Positions 1-8,352 of a stretch of DNA of 43,898 bases are shown here, piece by piece. This stretch comes from DAOSEC01 sp035362935 (lineage in GTDB: Bacteria; Bacillota_I; Bacilli_A; ML615J-28; CAG-313), in contig DAOSEC010000016.1 of the NCBI GenBank assembly GCA_035362935.1, positions 1-43,898 on the forward strand, in the 5' to 3' direction. The notes beneath the pieces were generated by a model. It saw nothing but the letters and a program-made list of their open reading frames with translations. It was not told where the DNA came from and did not search any database. Made by a program: the position numbers and the translations under genes. Numbering within the stretch: the stretch's first letter is position 1; each line of letters opens with the position of its first letter.

Positions 1-49
1 CAGTTTTTAAGGGATAAATGCTTCTTGTCTTATTATATGAATGGCTTTG

Positions 50-1390
50 TTAAGCGGTTTTTAGAGAAAGCAATGTGATAGTTTCAACGTGATATGTTTG
101 TGGAAACATATCTACTGGAACTATTTCGACTAATCGATAACCTGTATTAACAATATCCTTCACATCTCTTGCTTGTGTTGCTGGTTCACATGAGACATAA
201 ATGATTCTATTAGGCTTTAATTGTCTCAATGCATTGATAAATTCTATGGTGGACCCAGTTCTAGTTGGATCCATAATAACAACATCAACTTTAACTTTTT
301 CTCTCGATAATCCTATCATAAACTGTGTGGCATCTTGATTAAAGAACTGAATGTTTTTTATATTATTTATTTTTGCATTCGAGATTGCATCATAATGAGC
401 ATCTTTATTTAATTCAACCGAATAAACTTGTTTTGCGTTTTGTGCTAAGATTAATCCTATTGTTCCGATTCCACTATAGGTATCGATAACAGTTTCTTCT
501 CCCGTAAGGTTAGCATACTGTTTGACCAAACCATATAATTTTTCGGTTTGAATGGAATTGATTTGATAGAACGATTTCGAGGAAATTCTGAATTTTAATC
601 CACATAAGATATCCTCAATAAACCCTTTTCCAAAAAACACTTTTTCACTATCACCCAATACAACACTTGTTTTTCGATTATTAATGTTTTGGACTAACGT
701 TGTAATCTCAGGATGTTTTTTTAAAATCGCATTAAAAAATTCCTTTTTTCCTGGAAAATTCTCAACACCTGTTACAACAGTCACTAGTGTCTGATTGGTT
801 TGGAATGCTCGTTTCACTAAGACATAACGAACAATACCTATCCGTTTATCTTCTTGAAAGGGTTGAATTCTCATCTTTGTCATCAGTTCTTGTACCGAAC
901 CAAATAGTTCATTTGTAAGCTGATCTTGAATCAAACAGTCCTTTACTGGTACTAATTTGTGAGTGTTTTCCTCATACAACCCTGTAATGATATTCCCTGA
1001 TTTATCATACCCGTATCCAAATTGGTTCTTGTTTCGATACTGAAACGGTTCGTTCATTCCAATAATTGGTTTGGGTTTGATTGCAATATCATAGTTCGCA
1101 AAGCAATCAATCACATATTGTGTTTTAAACTTGAGTTGTTCTTGATAATGAATATGTTGAAGTTGGCAACTTCCACATCGATCATACACCTTGCATGGTG
1201 GAGTCACTCTTGCTTTGCTTTTTGTTTCTATGGTTAAAACTTTTGCATAATCTCCTAGGATAGAAATATCTCCTACCTCACCAGGAATCATTCCAGAAAC
1301 ACCATATGTTTTTTTATTGACAATGACTTGACCACGACCAAATTCATCATATGTAGTTGCTTTTACTTGTTTGTATGTAGTTTGTTTCAT
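50..1390 (-). CDS. rlmD: 23S rRNA (uracil-5-)-methyltransferase, RlmD/TrmA (RumA) family
   Basis: The product would methylate C5 of a uridine in 23S rRNA using S-adenosylmethionine, in the cytoplasm. The N-terminal ~60 residues look like a TRAM RNA-binding domain. A C-x5-C-x2-C cluster (CKVYDRCGSC) and a later Cys fit the [4Fe-4S] site of the RumA branch. The SAM motif DTYSGIGTIGL, the MDPTRTG segment and the catalytic YVSCEPAT follow, and VETITLL near the C-terminus supplies the usual Glu base. About 446 residues is normal for the family. The open frame begins with GTG-ATG-AAA-ATG; the third possible start, at 1390, is preferred because AGGTGA lies five bases upstream. RlmC, RlmCD and RlmD cannot be told apart from motifs alone. 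Confidence 0.88.
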   Translation of the reverse strand: MKQTTYKQVKATTYDEFGRGQVIVNKKTYGVSGMIPGEVGDISILGDYAKVLTIETKSKARVTPPCKVYDRCGSCQLQHIHYQEQLKFKTQYVIDCFANYDIAIKPKPIIGMNEPFQYRNKNQFGYGYDKSGNIITGLYEENTHKLVPVKDCLIQDQLTNELFGSVQELMTKMRIQPFQEDKRIGIVRYVLVKRAFQTNQTLVTVVTGVENFPGKKEFFNAILKKHPEITTLVQNINNRKTSVVLGDSEKVFFGKGFIEDILCGLKFRISSKSFYQINSIQTEKLYGLVKQYANLTGEETVIDTYSGIGTIGLILAQNAKQVYSVELNKDAHYDAISNAKINNIKNIQFFNQDATQFMIGLSREKVKVDVVIMDPTRTGSTIEFINALRQLKPNRIIYVSCEPATQARDVKDIVNTGYRLVEIVPVDMFPQTYHVETITLLSLKTA

Positions 1391-1407
1391 TTTCATCACC
1401 TATCTTA

Positions 1408-1436
1408 ATTGTATCATAAAGACGTCTATTTCGTAA
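1408..1436 (-). promoter_or_regulatory. Predicted promoter of the rRNA methyltransferase gene
   Basis: On the minus strand TTACGA (1431-1436) and TACAAT (1408-1413) are 17 bases apart, and TG one base before the -10 gives an extended -10. It lies just upstream of the methyltransferase start. Confidence 0.5.
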
Positions 1437-1446
1437 GATAAAATAA

Positions 1447-1476
1447 TTGTTTGTGATTGTTTTCCTATGTTATAAT
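1447..1476 (+). promoter_or_regulatory. Predicted promoter of the DUF2200 gene
   Basis: TTGTTT (1447-1452) and a consensus TATAAT (1471-1476) are 18 bases apart, about 30 bases before the start codon at 1505. It is divergent from the neighbouring promoter. Confidence 0.45.
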
Positions 1477-1504
1477 AAAGCATCAAATCAATAAGAGGTG
1501 CACA

Positions 1505-1855
1505 ATGAACGAACATAAAATCTTTCAAATGAGTTTTTCCAAAGTATATCCACTCTATGTCCAAAAAGCCGAGCGAAAAAATAGAACCAAAGATGAAATT
1601 GATACGATTATTTGTTGGCTCACTGGTTATACGATGGATGAACTAAATCTCCAAATCGAAAAAGAAGTTGATTTTACCACATTTTTTGATCAAGCACCAA
1701 AGTTGAATGAAAAAAGACATTTAATAACAGGATCGATTTGTGGAGTAAAAATTGCAGAAATAGATCATCCATTGATGAAGAACATTCGTTATCTAGACAA
1801 ACTCATCGATGAATTGGCCAAAGGAAAATCTATATCATCTATTTTAAGAGAATAA
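1505..1855 (+). CDS. DUF2200 family protein
   Basis: A 116-residue cytoplasmic protein of a conserved, uncharacterised family (DUF2200). Recognisable features are the opening HKIFQMSFSKVYPLYVQKAERK, the central ICWLTGYT and the C-terminal IRYLDKLIDELAKGKS. The frame is open from 1457, but the ATG at 1505 is chosen because AAGAGGTG lies just upstream and family members begin at this point. It is a single-gene unit with its own promoter and a strong terminator directly after the stop. No function can be assigned. Confidence 0.85.
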   Translation: MNEHKIFQMSFSKVYPLYVQKAERKNRTKDEIDTIICWLTGYTMDELNLQIEKEVDFTTFFDQAPKLNEKRHLITGSICGVKIAEIDHPLMKNIRYLDKLIDELAKGKSISSILRE

Positions 1856-1857
1856 TC

Positions 1858-1889
1858 AAAACGAACTCATGTCCTGAGTTCGTTTTTTT
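1858..1889. terminator. Bidirectional intrinsic terminator between convergent genes
   Basis: A 12-bp perfect stem (1858-1869 with 1875-1886, core ACGAACTCA/TGAGTTCGT) with a 5-base loop. It ends in a T run on the plus strand and an A-rich run on the left side, so it can serve both the DUF2200 gene and the convergent AlkD-like gene. Confidence 0.85.
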
Positions 1890-1890
1890 C

Positions 1891-2553
1891 TTATCGTTTT
1901 AACAAATGTAGTTTTTCTTTCACTGAATCTTCTACACGAAATGACTCTTTGGCTTTTTGTATTGCTTTGTTATGTGTCCAAATATCGAGTGATCCCTTGT
2001 GTAAGTAGTCAATGACTTTAGATGGATATTTTGATGCGATGGTTGCAACAGCCCATGCAACTCCCATTTTTGTGTAATATCCTTGATGTGTTAACTGATC
2101 AAGAACTCCAAATAACCTATCAATATATTGGTCGTTGATAAAATAAGTTAGTATCATCACAGCAACCACTCGTTGTACAAACTCATTGTCCACTTTGAGG
2201 AGTGTCATTAAGAAATTCCAAACAATTTCTAAATGTTCTTTTGTTACCACAAAATTTTGACATAATGAATCAACCGTACTCCAGTCTTTTGCAAAAGATA
2301 AAAAGCGGTCAAAAAGTGTAAGCCCAATACTGATATCTTTCACTCCTCTTAAGACCATTGTATATAGAATCAAATGCTCATAAATGGTTGGATCGAGTTC
2401 TTCAAAGATAGTCTTTGGATTAGACTTTATAATGCTTTTCGCCATATCACGCATAATTGGGTAAGGTATTCCATAATACTGATAGATACCATTTCTTGAC
2501 TGTTTCATTGATATTTGATGATTTTTTATGTATTCATTTAAAATAGATATCAT
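1891..2553 (-). CDS. DNA alkylation repair protein, AlkD-like HEAT-repeat glycosylase
   Basis: Predicted DNA glycosylase that removes alkylated purines such as 7-methylguanine or 3-methyladenine. The 220-residue helical protein matches the AlkD type. W91 and D95 in the segment DWSTVDSL correspond to the Trp/Asp pair of the catalytic site, R128 in VQRVVAV fits the conserved Arg, and W167 in TKMGVAWAVA fits the second Trp. Length is close to the usual 220-240 residues. It stands alone between a terminator and the AI-2E-family gene 17 bases upstream, with which it may be co-transcribed. Family assignment is firm; the exact substrate is inferred. Confidence 0.85.
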   Translation of the reverse strand: MISILNEYIKNHQISMKQSRNGIYQYYGIPYPIMRDMAKSIIKSNPKTIFEELDPTIYEHLILYTMVLRGVKDISIGLTLFDRFLSFAKDWSTVDSLCQNFVVTKEHLEIVWNFLMTLLKVDNEFVQRVVAVMILTYFINDQYIDRLFGVLDQLTHQGYYTKMGVAWAVATIASKYPSKVIDYLHKGSLDIWTHNKAIQKAKESFRVEDSVKEKLHLLKR

Positions 2554-2570
2554 TTTACAACACCTTTGCT

Positions 2571-3821
2571 TTATTTCTTTGTTTTCTTTTTCTTTGTGAT
2601 ATTGATATCACTACTAGATACAGGGGCTTCCACTGCTGGCAATGGATTACTTGCTTGAGATTGCTCACCAAAATATTCAATGAACGCACGTATCGTTCCA
2701 GCAAGTGGGACGGCTAGCAGTACACCAACAAAACCAAACACTCCACCGAAAAAGATCAAACTAGCAAGTACCGCTAATGAATGAATGTGAACTTGCTTCC
2801 CAATGACATTGGGTTGAATAATGCTCATTTCAAGTCCTTGTTCAATCAAATGAATGATAAATACAATAATAATAGCTATAAAATACATGTTACCAATACC
2901 AGGTAATCCTTGAAACTCCAAATGTAGAGTCAATAAGAATATCACGGGAGCGGCCAAACCTAACCATGCTCCTACGTATGGTATAAAATTAAATAATCCC
3001 ATTAGCAATGAAAAGATAAAGGCATGTTGAATTTCAAATCCCTTAATAAAGAAGGACAAAATACTCAATGTGATGAAAAAATAAGTAAAAATAATCATCA
3101 TCATAATGCCTTGTCCAACAAAATACATTCGAATGACATGATCACTACGTTTCCCTAGTTCTATAACATGTCCTCTAATTGATTTTGGAGCGACCTTAGC
3201 TATGCTGGTAAAAATCAGTGTTTTTTCCTTAATCAAATAAAATAAGAATACTGGAGCTAAGGCAAATACTACAATTACTGAGAGAATACTCGAAGCGATG
3301 TCTGTTAGTGTGATGAAGATGGAACCAAGCAGTGTAAAGATTTTTTCAATGGATGCTCCATTGTTTGAAATTTCTTCTAAAATTGCCCCTATGTCATTGC
3401 TTGATAAATACGTACCAATAAGCTCTGTAATTTCAACTAAAATGGATTCCACGGAAGCATTATTAATCAATGAAATTAAACTGGTCAAAATGGTATTCAG
3501 TTGTGTAAACACAAACAAAATCGAAACAAATAATATCCCAATAATAAACACGATACCAAGTAAAATTGCTATCACAATACTGATTGTTTTGTTGATTCTT
3601 AGTTTTGTTTCAAACCAATTTGCAATTGGTCCAATGATGAAACTCAAGAAAAATGCTATTACAAATGGTATTAAGACAGCACTAATTGCTGAAAAAAGTT
3701 TTGTTAAAATACTAGATGATATCAAACCTAAAAAATATAATCCAATCAAAGTGATTGTAATAATTGAAACAATCAGTAAATAAGTCGTTAATTTTTCTTT
3801 TGAAAACAATTGTTTGTTCAT
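2571..3821 (-). CDS. AI-2E (PerM/YdiK) family transporter
   Basis: A 416-residue polytopic membrane protein of the AI-2E transporter family. It begins with a hydrophobic hairpin (residues ~13-55), has a long amphipathic region (~110-165) and then four to five further hydrophobic segments including LFNFIPYVGAWLG and the late GGVFGFVGVLLAVPLAG, the classic signature of this family. The C-terminus is unusually Lys-rich (ITKKKKTKK). Members export diverse small molecules or act as Na+/H+ antiporters, so the substrate cannot be assigned. An extended -10-like TGATACAAT lies at about 3863-3871 on the minus strand. Confidence 0.85.
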   Translation of the reverse strand: MNKQLFSKEKLTTYLLIVSIITITLIGLYFLGLISSSILTKLFSAISAVLIPFVIAFFLSFIIGPIANWFETKLRINKTISIVIAILLGIVFIIGILFVSILFVFTQLNTILTSLISLINNASVESILVEITELIGTYLSSNDIGAILEEISNNGASIEKIFTLLGSIFITLTDIASSILSVIVVFALAPVFLFYLIKEKTLIFTSIAKVAPKSIRGHVIELGKRSDHVIRMYFVGQGIMMMIIFTYFFITLSILSFFIKGFEIQHAFIFSLLMGLFNFIPYVGAWLGLAAPVIFLLTLHLEFQGLPGIGNMYFIAIIIVFIIHLIEQGLEMSIIQPNVIGKQVHIHSLAVLASLIFFGGVFGFVGVLLAVPLAGTIRAFIEYFGEQSQASNPLPAVEAPVSSSDINITKKKKTKK

Positions 3822-3901
3822 ATCTGTGACTCCTTATCAATCATGCTTATTCGTTTACTACATTGTATCAAAATTTTCCAAGTTATGAAAGAAAAATAAA
3901 A

Positions 3902-3938
3902 AGAGACCATTTCACGCAAACCAATGAAATGATCTCTT
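3902..3938 (-). terminator. Terminator of the lysine-fermentation operon
   Basis: A 13-bp stem (3902-3914 with 3925-3937) with one mismatch, followed on the minus strand by CTTTTTATTTTTC. It lies 8 bases after the stop of the last operon gene. Confidence 0.8.
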
Positions 3939-3945
3939 CCTTATA

Positions 3946-4650
3946 TTAAACATCCGTCTTTTTCGCTAAAACGGTAGACAAAGACAATATAATACCCAGT
4001 GCAATCGATAAATACGCAGCAACCAATACACGATACTCTTCTGGTAATAGAAAGGTTATCGTATGAGCTGGAATCCAAAATAAAGGGATTGTTTTAAACA
4101 CAACAAATCCAAAAAAGAATTTCCAGTTGATTGATTCTACAACACTTGATAAGGATATTTGTTTCATTTGACAAATTGTACCAACACTTTTATCAATATA
4201 ACTATCGGTAAACCGATGCAAAATCATAAACGTTGGTGCGAAGATCAAATTCATTAGAGTTGAAGTCAGGAGTGCTGTAACAAACTTACTTAAAAAAGTT
4301 TGACCAGCAATGTTTGGAAGTAAACTTTTCCCTTGTAATGCTTTTACCCCTTCATTAAATAAAGGAAATACGAGCACAAATGACATCCCTAAAAATCCCC
4401 AAACAATAAACTTCAACACCGTTTGACGATTGATAGTATACGCTTTGTATTTGATTCTTCCTACTAATATTTCTCCCATTGATGCCAACACCGATGTTTT
4501 TAAGAATCCTAATAAATAGGGGTAACTTAGTGTCGCATTTCCAATCGCACCTCGAGTTGATGGAATGATAAAGAGTGTAGTGATGCCGATAAATAGCAAC
4601 CCCCAAATCAAATCACCAATCAAAGGTTTATTCACTTTATGATTTGTCAT
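3946..4650 (-). CDS. Multi-pass membrane protein at the end of the lysine operon
   Basis: A 234-residue protein with about five or six hydrophobic segments (roughly residues 12-30, 44-60, 78-100, 120-150, 175-195, 208-228). I do not recognise a specific transporter signature. The C-terminal half (FFGFVVFKTIPLFWIPAHTI, then LPEEYRVLVAAYLSIALG) recalls Mpv17/PMP22-type proteins, but this is weak. It starts one base after the stop of the CoA-transferase beta gene and is followed by the operon terminator, so it is co-transcribed with lysine fermentation. Lysine uptake, ammonium/acid export or a purely structural membrane role are all possible; none is shown. Confidence 0.6.
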   Translation of the reverse strand: MTNHKVNKPLIGDLIWGLLFIGITTLFIIPSTRGAIGNATLSYPYLLGFLKTSVLASMGEILVGRIKYKAYTINRQTVLKFIVWGFLGMSFVLVFPLFNEGVKALQGKSLLPNIAGQTFLSKFVTALLTSTLMNLIFAPTFMILHRFTDSYIDKSVGTICQMKQISLSSVVESINWKFFFGFVVFKTIPLFWIPAHTITFLLPEEYRVLVAAYLSIALGIILSLSTVLAKKTDV

Positions 4651-4651
4651 A

Positions 4652-5305
4652 TTATAACTCCATTACCTTACACATTGGATCAATGATTAAGTTTGCTTCG
4701 GTTAACTTGCAAACTTCATCAATTGTAGTAGATTCGTGGTATTCTTTTAGCACTAACCCTTCCTTAGTAACTTGAATAACTGCTAGTTCTGTAAAGATCC
4801 AATCAACTTCTCCTACAGCGGTTAAAGGTAATGTGCAACGTTTTAAAATCTTTGGTAAGCCCTTATTGGTGTGTGTCATCGCAACAAATACTTTTTTCGC
4901 ACCAACGAGTAAGTCCATTGCTCCACCCATTCCAGGAACTAATTTTCCTGGTACAATCCAGTTCGCAATGTTTCCAAGTTCATCCACTTGTAAGGATCCT
5001 AATACGGTTAAATCGACGTGATGTCCACGAATAATCGAAAATGACATCGCACTATCAAAAAATGCTCCACCTTTTAAAATCGTTACAGGGTTTCCACCCG
5101 CATTGGTTAAGTCATAATCTTCTGATCCCTCAACTGGCGTTGGACCTAAGTTAATCATACCGTTTTCCGATTGAAAATAAACTGAGATATTGCTAGGAAC
5201 AAAATCTGCTACCATCGTAGGTAGCCCAATTCCTAGGTTAATGACATCACCATCGTGTAGTTCTTTGGCAATTCGTCTTGCGATAATTTCTTTTGCTTCC
5301 ATCAT
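4652..5305 (-). CDS. atoA: Acetoacetate/butyrate CoA-transferase, beta subunit
   Basis: Small subunit of a class I CoA-transferase that would move CoA between butyryl-CoA or acetyl-CoA and acetoacetate, the by-product of the Kce step. The 217-residue sequence has GIGLPTMVADF, the active-site Glu in the SENGM motif (E47), the GNPVTILKGGAFFDSAMSF segment and PGKLVPGMGGAMDL, all typical of AtoA/ScoB proteins. The start follows GGGGGT, and the gene begins two bases after atoD. Substrate preference (acetoacetyl-, butyryl- or acetyl-CoA) is inferred from the operon. Confidence 0.87.
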   Translation of the reverse strand: MMEAKEIIARRIAKELHDGDVINLGIGLPTMVADFVPSNISVYFQSENGMINLGPTPVEGSEDYDLTNAGGNPVTILKGGAFFDSAMSFSIIRGHHVDLTVLGSLQVDELGNIANWIVPGKLVPGMGGAMDLLVGAKKVFVAMTHTNKGLPKILKRCTLPLTAVGEVDWIFTELAVIQVTKEGLVLKEYHESTTIDEVCKLTEANLIIDPMCKVMEL

Positions 5306-5307
5306 TA

Positions 5308-5949
5308 CTACCCCCGCAAGATGTAATCCACAAAGATATGTGGAGTCATGATTTTTTCTTTGTCGAGTTCGTCAACTATTTTTTCTGCCCAAACCACAAC
5401 AGTTTTCGCAGCCGTTGCCATTATTGGATTAAAATTTCTTGTTGTTGCACGGTATATCACATTTCCAAATGGATCAACAAATGATCCTCTAATTAACGCC
5501 ATATCGGCACCTAGTGGTTTTTCGAGGATGTAAGTTTGACCATCCACGATAATTTTATCTTTTCCATCTTCAACAATCGTCCCAAGACCAGTTTTTGTTA
5601 AAACGCCACCAAGTCCAGACCCATAGGCTCGAATTTGCTCTACTAATGTTCCTTGAGGAACGAGTGTAACTTGCATAGATCCTTCCATCATTAGCTTTCC
5701 AGCTACTGGATTTAAACCAATATGAGATGCAATCAAGTGTTTGACTTGATTGTTTTTAATGAGTTTACCAACCCCAACATCGGGGTATCCTGCATCATTA
5801 CATATGATGGTTAAGTCTTTTACCTTGGATTCGACAATCAAATCCATGAGAGGTTCTGGAGTACCTACTCCCATAAACCCACCAACGTGGATCTTCATAC
5901 CATCTAACAACAATGCTTGGAACTGTTTGTCATCAATCATTTTGTTCAT
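5308..5949 (-). CDS. atoD: Acetoacetate/butyrate CoA-transferase, alpha subunit
   Basis: Large-fold partner of the CoA-transferase encoded directly downstream. The 213-residue protein carries the family motif GGFMGVGTPEPLMD, the LIASHIGLNP segment, the GTLVEQIRAYGSGLGG stretch and an ALIRGSFVDPFGNV motif. Together with AtoA it should form an alpha2beta2 cytoplasmic enzyme that activates acetoacetate released by Kce and frees butyrate or acetate, making the pathway energy-conserving. Spacing to the upstream dehydrogenase is 12 bases with an AAGGTGA ribosome site. Confidence 0.87.
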   Translation of the reverse strand: MNKMIDDKQFQALLLDGMKIHVGGFMGVGTPEPLMDLIVESKVKDLTIICNDAGYPDVGVGKLIKNNQVKHLIASHIGLNPVAGKLMMEGSMQVTLVPQGTLVEQIRAYGSGLGGVLTKTGLGTIVEDGKDKIIVDGQTYILEKPLGADMALIRGSFVDPFGNVIYRATTRNFNPIMATAAKTVVVWAEKIVDELDKEKIMTPHIFVDYILRG

Positions 5950-5961
5950 AAATCACCTTAC

Positions 5962-6804
5962 TTATTCATAGGTATAAAACCCTTGTTTGGTTTTTCTACC
6001 TAGTTTATTTTGTTCCACCATCTCAATTAAATAAGGATGAGGTGCATATTTTTCATGTTTAAGTTGTTGGTGTAGCGAGTTCATAATCGCTAATACAATA
6101 TCATTTCCGATTAAATCCGCTAATGCAAGAGGACCAATTGGATGGTTCGCGCCTAGCATCATTGCTTGATCAATGTCAGAAACGCTCGCAACTTGTTCTG
6201 ATACAAGACCAATTGCTTCGTTGATCATTGGAATTAGGATTCGGTTTACTACAAATCCAGGTGATTCCTTTACAACAACTGCTGTTTTTCCTAACGAGGA
6301 AATTAGTTCTTTTGTTACTGTGATTGTTTCAACAGATGTTGTTATTGGAGCAATCAGTTCGACTAATTTCATGATATTTGCTGGATTAAAGAAATGCACA
6401 CCACATACTTTATCAATACGTTTCACATCTTTTGCGATGTCAGCTATCGATAAACTAGACGTATTTGTCGAAAGAATTGCATTTGGTTGAATTGTTTGAT
6501 CTAATTCTTTAAAAATGGCTTGTTTGATTTCACACTTTTCACTAGCTGCTTCAATCACAAAATCGACGTGCTTTGCTTCTGCGAGTGATAAGGTCAAATA
6601 GATATGATTCATCGTTTCTAGTTTTTGAACTGACGTTATTTTACTCTTTTGAATCATTTTTTCTAGTGTCTTGTCAATGGTTGCAAATCCTTTTTGTAAC
6701 GCAGTTTCTGATATATCATATAAAATAACCGAATGTTTTGCTTCTGCGAGCGACAGTGCAATCAAAGAACCCATGGTTCCTGCTCCAACTACCAATACTT
6801 TCAT
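5962..6804 (-). CDS. hbd: 3-hydroxybutyryl-CoA dehydrogenase
   Basis: NAD(P)-dependent interconversion of 3-hydroxybutyryl-CoA and acetoacetyl-CoA. The N-terminal Rossmann motif GAGTMGS (residues 7-13), the STNTSSLSI segment with its catalytic Ser/Asn, VCGVHFFNPANIMKLVE with the catalytic His, and ESPGFVVNRIL are all present. At 280 residues it has the usual length of bacterial Hbd. The gene has an AGGAGG site and follows the crotonase gene by 12 bases. In this operon it links crotonyl-CoA made by Kal to acetoacetyl-CoA, or runs in the butyrate-forming direction, depending on redox state. Confidence 0.88.
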   Translation of the reverse strand: MKVLVVGAGTMGSLIALSLAEAKHSVILYDISETALQKGFATIDKTLEKMIQKSKITSVQKLETMNHIYLTLSLAEAKHVDFVIEAASEKCEIKQAIFKELDQTIQPNAILSTNTSSLSIADIAKDVKRIDKVCGVHFFNPANIMKLVELIAPITTSVETITVTKELISSLGKTAVVVKESPGFVVNRILIPMINEAIGLVSEQVASVSDIDQAMMLGANHPIGPLALADLIGNDIVLAIMNSLHQQLKHEKYAPHPYLIEMVEQNKLGRKTKQGFYTYE

Positions 6805-6816
6805 ACTTACTTCCTC

Positions 6817-7593
6817 CTATTTACGATAATTCGGAGTTCTTTTTTCAATAAACGCCCTCATACCTTCTTTTTGTTCTGGAGATTCGAAGCATTTTCCAAA
6901 CTGATTTGCCTCAACGATAATTGCTTCATGATATGGTTTTTGATAACCTTCATGAATCGAACGTTTACAATGTATCACTGCTTGGAATGAGTTTTTCGCG
7001 ATGATTCCTGCAATTTTTAATACTTCATCAAAAAACACATCATCTTCAAACACATTGTTTATCATGCCGATATGATACGCTTCGGTTGCGGATATGGTTT
7101 TACCCGTAAATAATAATTCTTTTGCCTTTGCCATTCCAACCAATCTTGGTAATGCTTGTGTCCCAGAAAATCCAGGGATGATTCCAAGTCCAACTTCAGG
7201 TTGACCAAACAGAGCTGATTTTGATGCATACCGTAAATCACAATGAAGAGAAAACTCATTTCCACCACCAAAACAATATCCATTAATCGCTGCAATGGTA
7301 ATTTTATTCATGTTAACCAATTTACGAAACAACTCTGAACCAAACATGGAATATTTGTTTGCTTCGCCTGGAGTCATTTTTTCCATTTCAGCAATGTCAG
7401 CTCCAGCTATGAATGCCTTTCCAGATCCAGTAAAAATGATCACTCGAGCATCTGGGTCATTTGAAATGTCGTTAATCACTTTCTCAAGTTCATATAATGT
7501 TTCCATGTTTAAAACGTTAAGAGATTTGGGACGATTAAAGGATAACACAACAATGTGGTCTTTCTTTTCATAAATAAAATTGTTATAAATCAT
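6817..7593 (-). CDS. crt: Enoyl-CoA hydratase/crotonase
   Basis: Reversible hydration of crotonyl-CoA to 3-hydroxybutyryl-CoA. The 258-residue protein has the crotonase signatures GKAFIAGADIAEM, NGYCFGGGNEFSLHCDLRYAS (oxyanion hole and first Glu) and PEVGLGIIPGFSGTQ (second Glu region). Its ribosome site AAAGGAGGAGGCG lies within the last codons of kamE, so translation of the two genes is probably coupled. The partner Hbd follows directly. Other crotonase-fold reactions cannot be excluded from sequence, but the neighbourhood makes the C4 hydratase the best reading. Confidence 0.86.
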   Translation of the reverse strand: MIYNNFIYEKKDHIVVLSFNRPKSLNVLNMETLYELEKVINDISNDPDARVIIFTGSGKAFIAGADIAEMEKMTPGEANKYSMFGSELFRKLVNMNKITIAAINGYCFGGGNEFSLHCDLRYASKSALFGQPEVGLGIIPGFSGTQALPRLVGMAKAKELLFTGKTISATEAYHIGMINNVFEDDVFFDEVLKIAGIIAKNSFQAVIHCKRSIHEGYQKPYHEAIIVEANQFGKCFESPEQKEGMRAFIEKRTPNYRK

Positions 7594-7596
7594 AGC

Positions 7597-8352
7597 TTAC
7601 GCCTCCTCCTTTATTTTCTTAGCAAGTTCAACAACAAAGAAACTTGCGACATCTTGTGCGTACTTTCCGACCCCAAACCCAGCATCAAATCCAAGTTCTT
7701 TCGCAAGTTCATTGGATATTCTAGGTCCACCGACTATTACCAAACAATCTTGTCTCATATGTTCAGCGTCTAGTAGTTCTATCAAATTCGTTAAGTTTTT
7801 GACATGCACGTCTTTTTGTGTGACGGTTTGGGATACAAGTAACACATCTGCTTTGACCTCTTTCGCAAATTTAATGAATGCTTCGTTTTCGACTTGTGAT
7901 CCTAAATTATAAGCTGTAATGCCTTTATAGCGTTCTAATCCGTAGTTACCAGCAAGGCCTTTCATATTCATAATCGCATCAATTCCAACCGTATGAGCAT
8001 CGGTTCCAGTCGATGCTCCTACGACTACAATGTTTCTTCCAATCTGAGTTTCGATATACTCTTCAATTTCATACATGCTCATCGCAGTCGATGTTACCTT
8101 ATCTACTTTGATTGAGGTATAATCCACTCCAGAAAAGAGTGATCCATAAACAATGTAATAAGAAAAATCTTGATCAAGTGCCTCTTGATGGACAACTTCC
8201 GGACTCGTTATGTTCATTTTTTTCGCGATTTCTTTTGCACAAGCTATTCCTTGTTCATCGGCTTTCACAGGTAAAGTAAAGCTTATTTGTACTTTACCAT
8301 CATCTAGAGTATCCCCATATGGTACAATTCGTTTGAAATTAACTTTACTCAT
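7597..8352 (-). CDS. kamE: Lysine 5,6-aminomutase, beta subunit (cobalamin-binding)
   Basis: Subunit of the adenosylcobalamin- and PLP-dependent mutase that converts beta-lysine to 3,5-diaminohexanoate. The B12-binding DxHxxG motif is present as DAHTVG with the axial His at residue 120. K131 lies 11 residues further on, the same spacing as the PLP-binding Lys relative to the His in the characterised Clostridium enzyme. A further Rossmann-type segment (VLLVSQTVTQKDVHVKNL, LVIVGGPRIS) completes the cobalamin domain. The 251-residue length is normal. The start overlaps the end of kamD by 8 bases, as expected for a fixed 1:1 complex. Confidence 0.93.
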   Translation of the reverse strand: MSKVNFKRIVPYGDTLDDGKVQISFTLPVKADEQGIACAKEIAKKMNITSPEVVHQEALDQDFSYYIVYGSLFSGVDYTSIKVDKVTSTAMSMYEIEEYIETQIGRNIVVVGASTGTDAHTVGIDAIMNMKGLAGNYGLERYKGITAYNLGSQVENEAFIKFAKEVKADVLLVSQTVTQKDVHVKNLTNLIELLDAEHMRQDCLVIVGGPRISNELAKELGFDAGFGVGKYAQDVASFFVVELAKKIKEEA

